From assembly GCA_018433885.1 (NCBI GenBank), contig JAHDQK010000054.1, positions 1-44,923 of the forward strand: DNA of 44,923 nt, in the 5' to 3' direction. Within the stretch, counting starts at the first letter, position 1, and each line of letters starts with the position of its first letter. The notes beneath the pieces are model-generated. The model did no database searches, was not told where the DNA came from, and was given only the letters and a program-made list of their open reading frames with translations. Made by a program: the position numbers and the translations under genes. Source of the stretch: Candidatus Cloacimonadota bacterium (GTDB lineage: Bacteria; Cloacimonadota; Cloacimonadia; Cloacimonadales; Cloacimonadaceae). This document shows positions 44,846 through 44,923 of this stretch, piece after piece.

Positions 44846-44923
44846 TTACGCGGCTTCCTTTGTGTTCTTTGAGAAAAGCAGGTCGAGATGTTGCCAGTCG
44901 AGCTTTTCTTGACAGATTTGGGA
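44846..44923 (-). CDS. C-terminus of an unidentified protein (partial)
   Basis: An open frame enters from the right edge and runs 25 codons to a TAA at 44846. The residues visible end in LDWQHLDLLFSKNTKEAA, which has normal protein composition. The fragment is too short to identify. It lies 62 nt upstream of the kbl promoter, on the same strand. Confidence 0.45.
   Translation of the reverse strand, partial: SQICQEKLDWQHLDLLFSKNTKEAA

Overview
The window looks like chromosomal DNA of a Gram-negative bacterium of the FCB superphylum, most probably Candidatus Cloacimonadota (WWE1). This rests on secreted proteins ending in FlgD-like or type-A sorting domains (NYPNPFNP-type starts, Lys-rich ends), a C25 gingipain-like protein, several outer-membrane barrels, a DUF7033/deacetylase protein and a moderate GC content. 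The lineage is inferred. Only about 108 nt of 16S rRNA are present at the left edge. Every protein gene and RNA gene I support lies on the minus strand, so transcription runs from right to left throughout.

Reading with transcription, from the right: the C-terminus of an unrecognised protein is cut by the right edge; kbl, rsmI and a HAD phosphatase form one unit; a secreted sorting-domain gene is broken by two single-base frameshifts; asnB is followed by an LEA2-type lipoprotein; rpsP-khpA-rimM-trmD is followed by a terminator, a structured leader and rplS; then ogt-acpS. A compact eight-gene run follows: adk, a KtrB/TrkH channel, a KtrA/TrkA regulator, a membrane PAS protein, rluD, ribBA, a TPM-domain protein and a DUF445-like protein. 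Next is a two-gene unit coding for a duplicated DUF1538 membrane protein and a protein with three PII-like domains.

The left half holds lon, a DUF7033/deacetylase protein, plsC, an outer-membrane barrel and a secreted protein in one run. It continues with a tetR-tolC-hlyD-RND efflux operon that ends in a DUF3332 lipoprotein and a NifU-C protein. Then come tRNA-Pro and tRNA-Val, apparently read through into an epimerase and an outer-membrane barrel, a large C25 peptidase-like secreted protein, an endonuclease/exonuclease/phosphatase-family lipoprotein, and the promoter, leader and 5' end of the rRNA operon.

Most of the window is housekeeping and envelope biology. The points I judge most worth checking are: the DUF1538 and triple-PII pair; a dispersed palindromic repeat whose 16-bp core is inverted between two copies; a C25 protein with Trp at the catalytic His position; an RND pump lacking the usual proton-relay residues; a shared promoter layout with a strong -35 and a degenerate -10 at nine start regions; and an rplS leader with pseudoknot-like pairing onto the ribosome binding site. 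I saw no CRISPR array, intact insertion sequence, prophage or defence locus.
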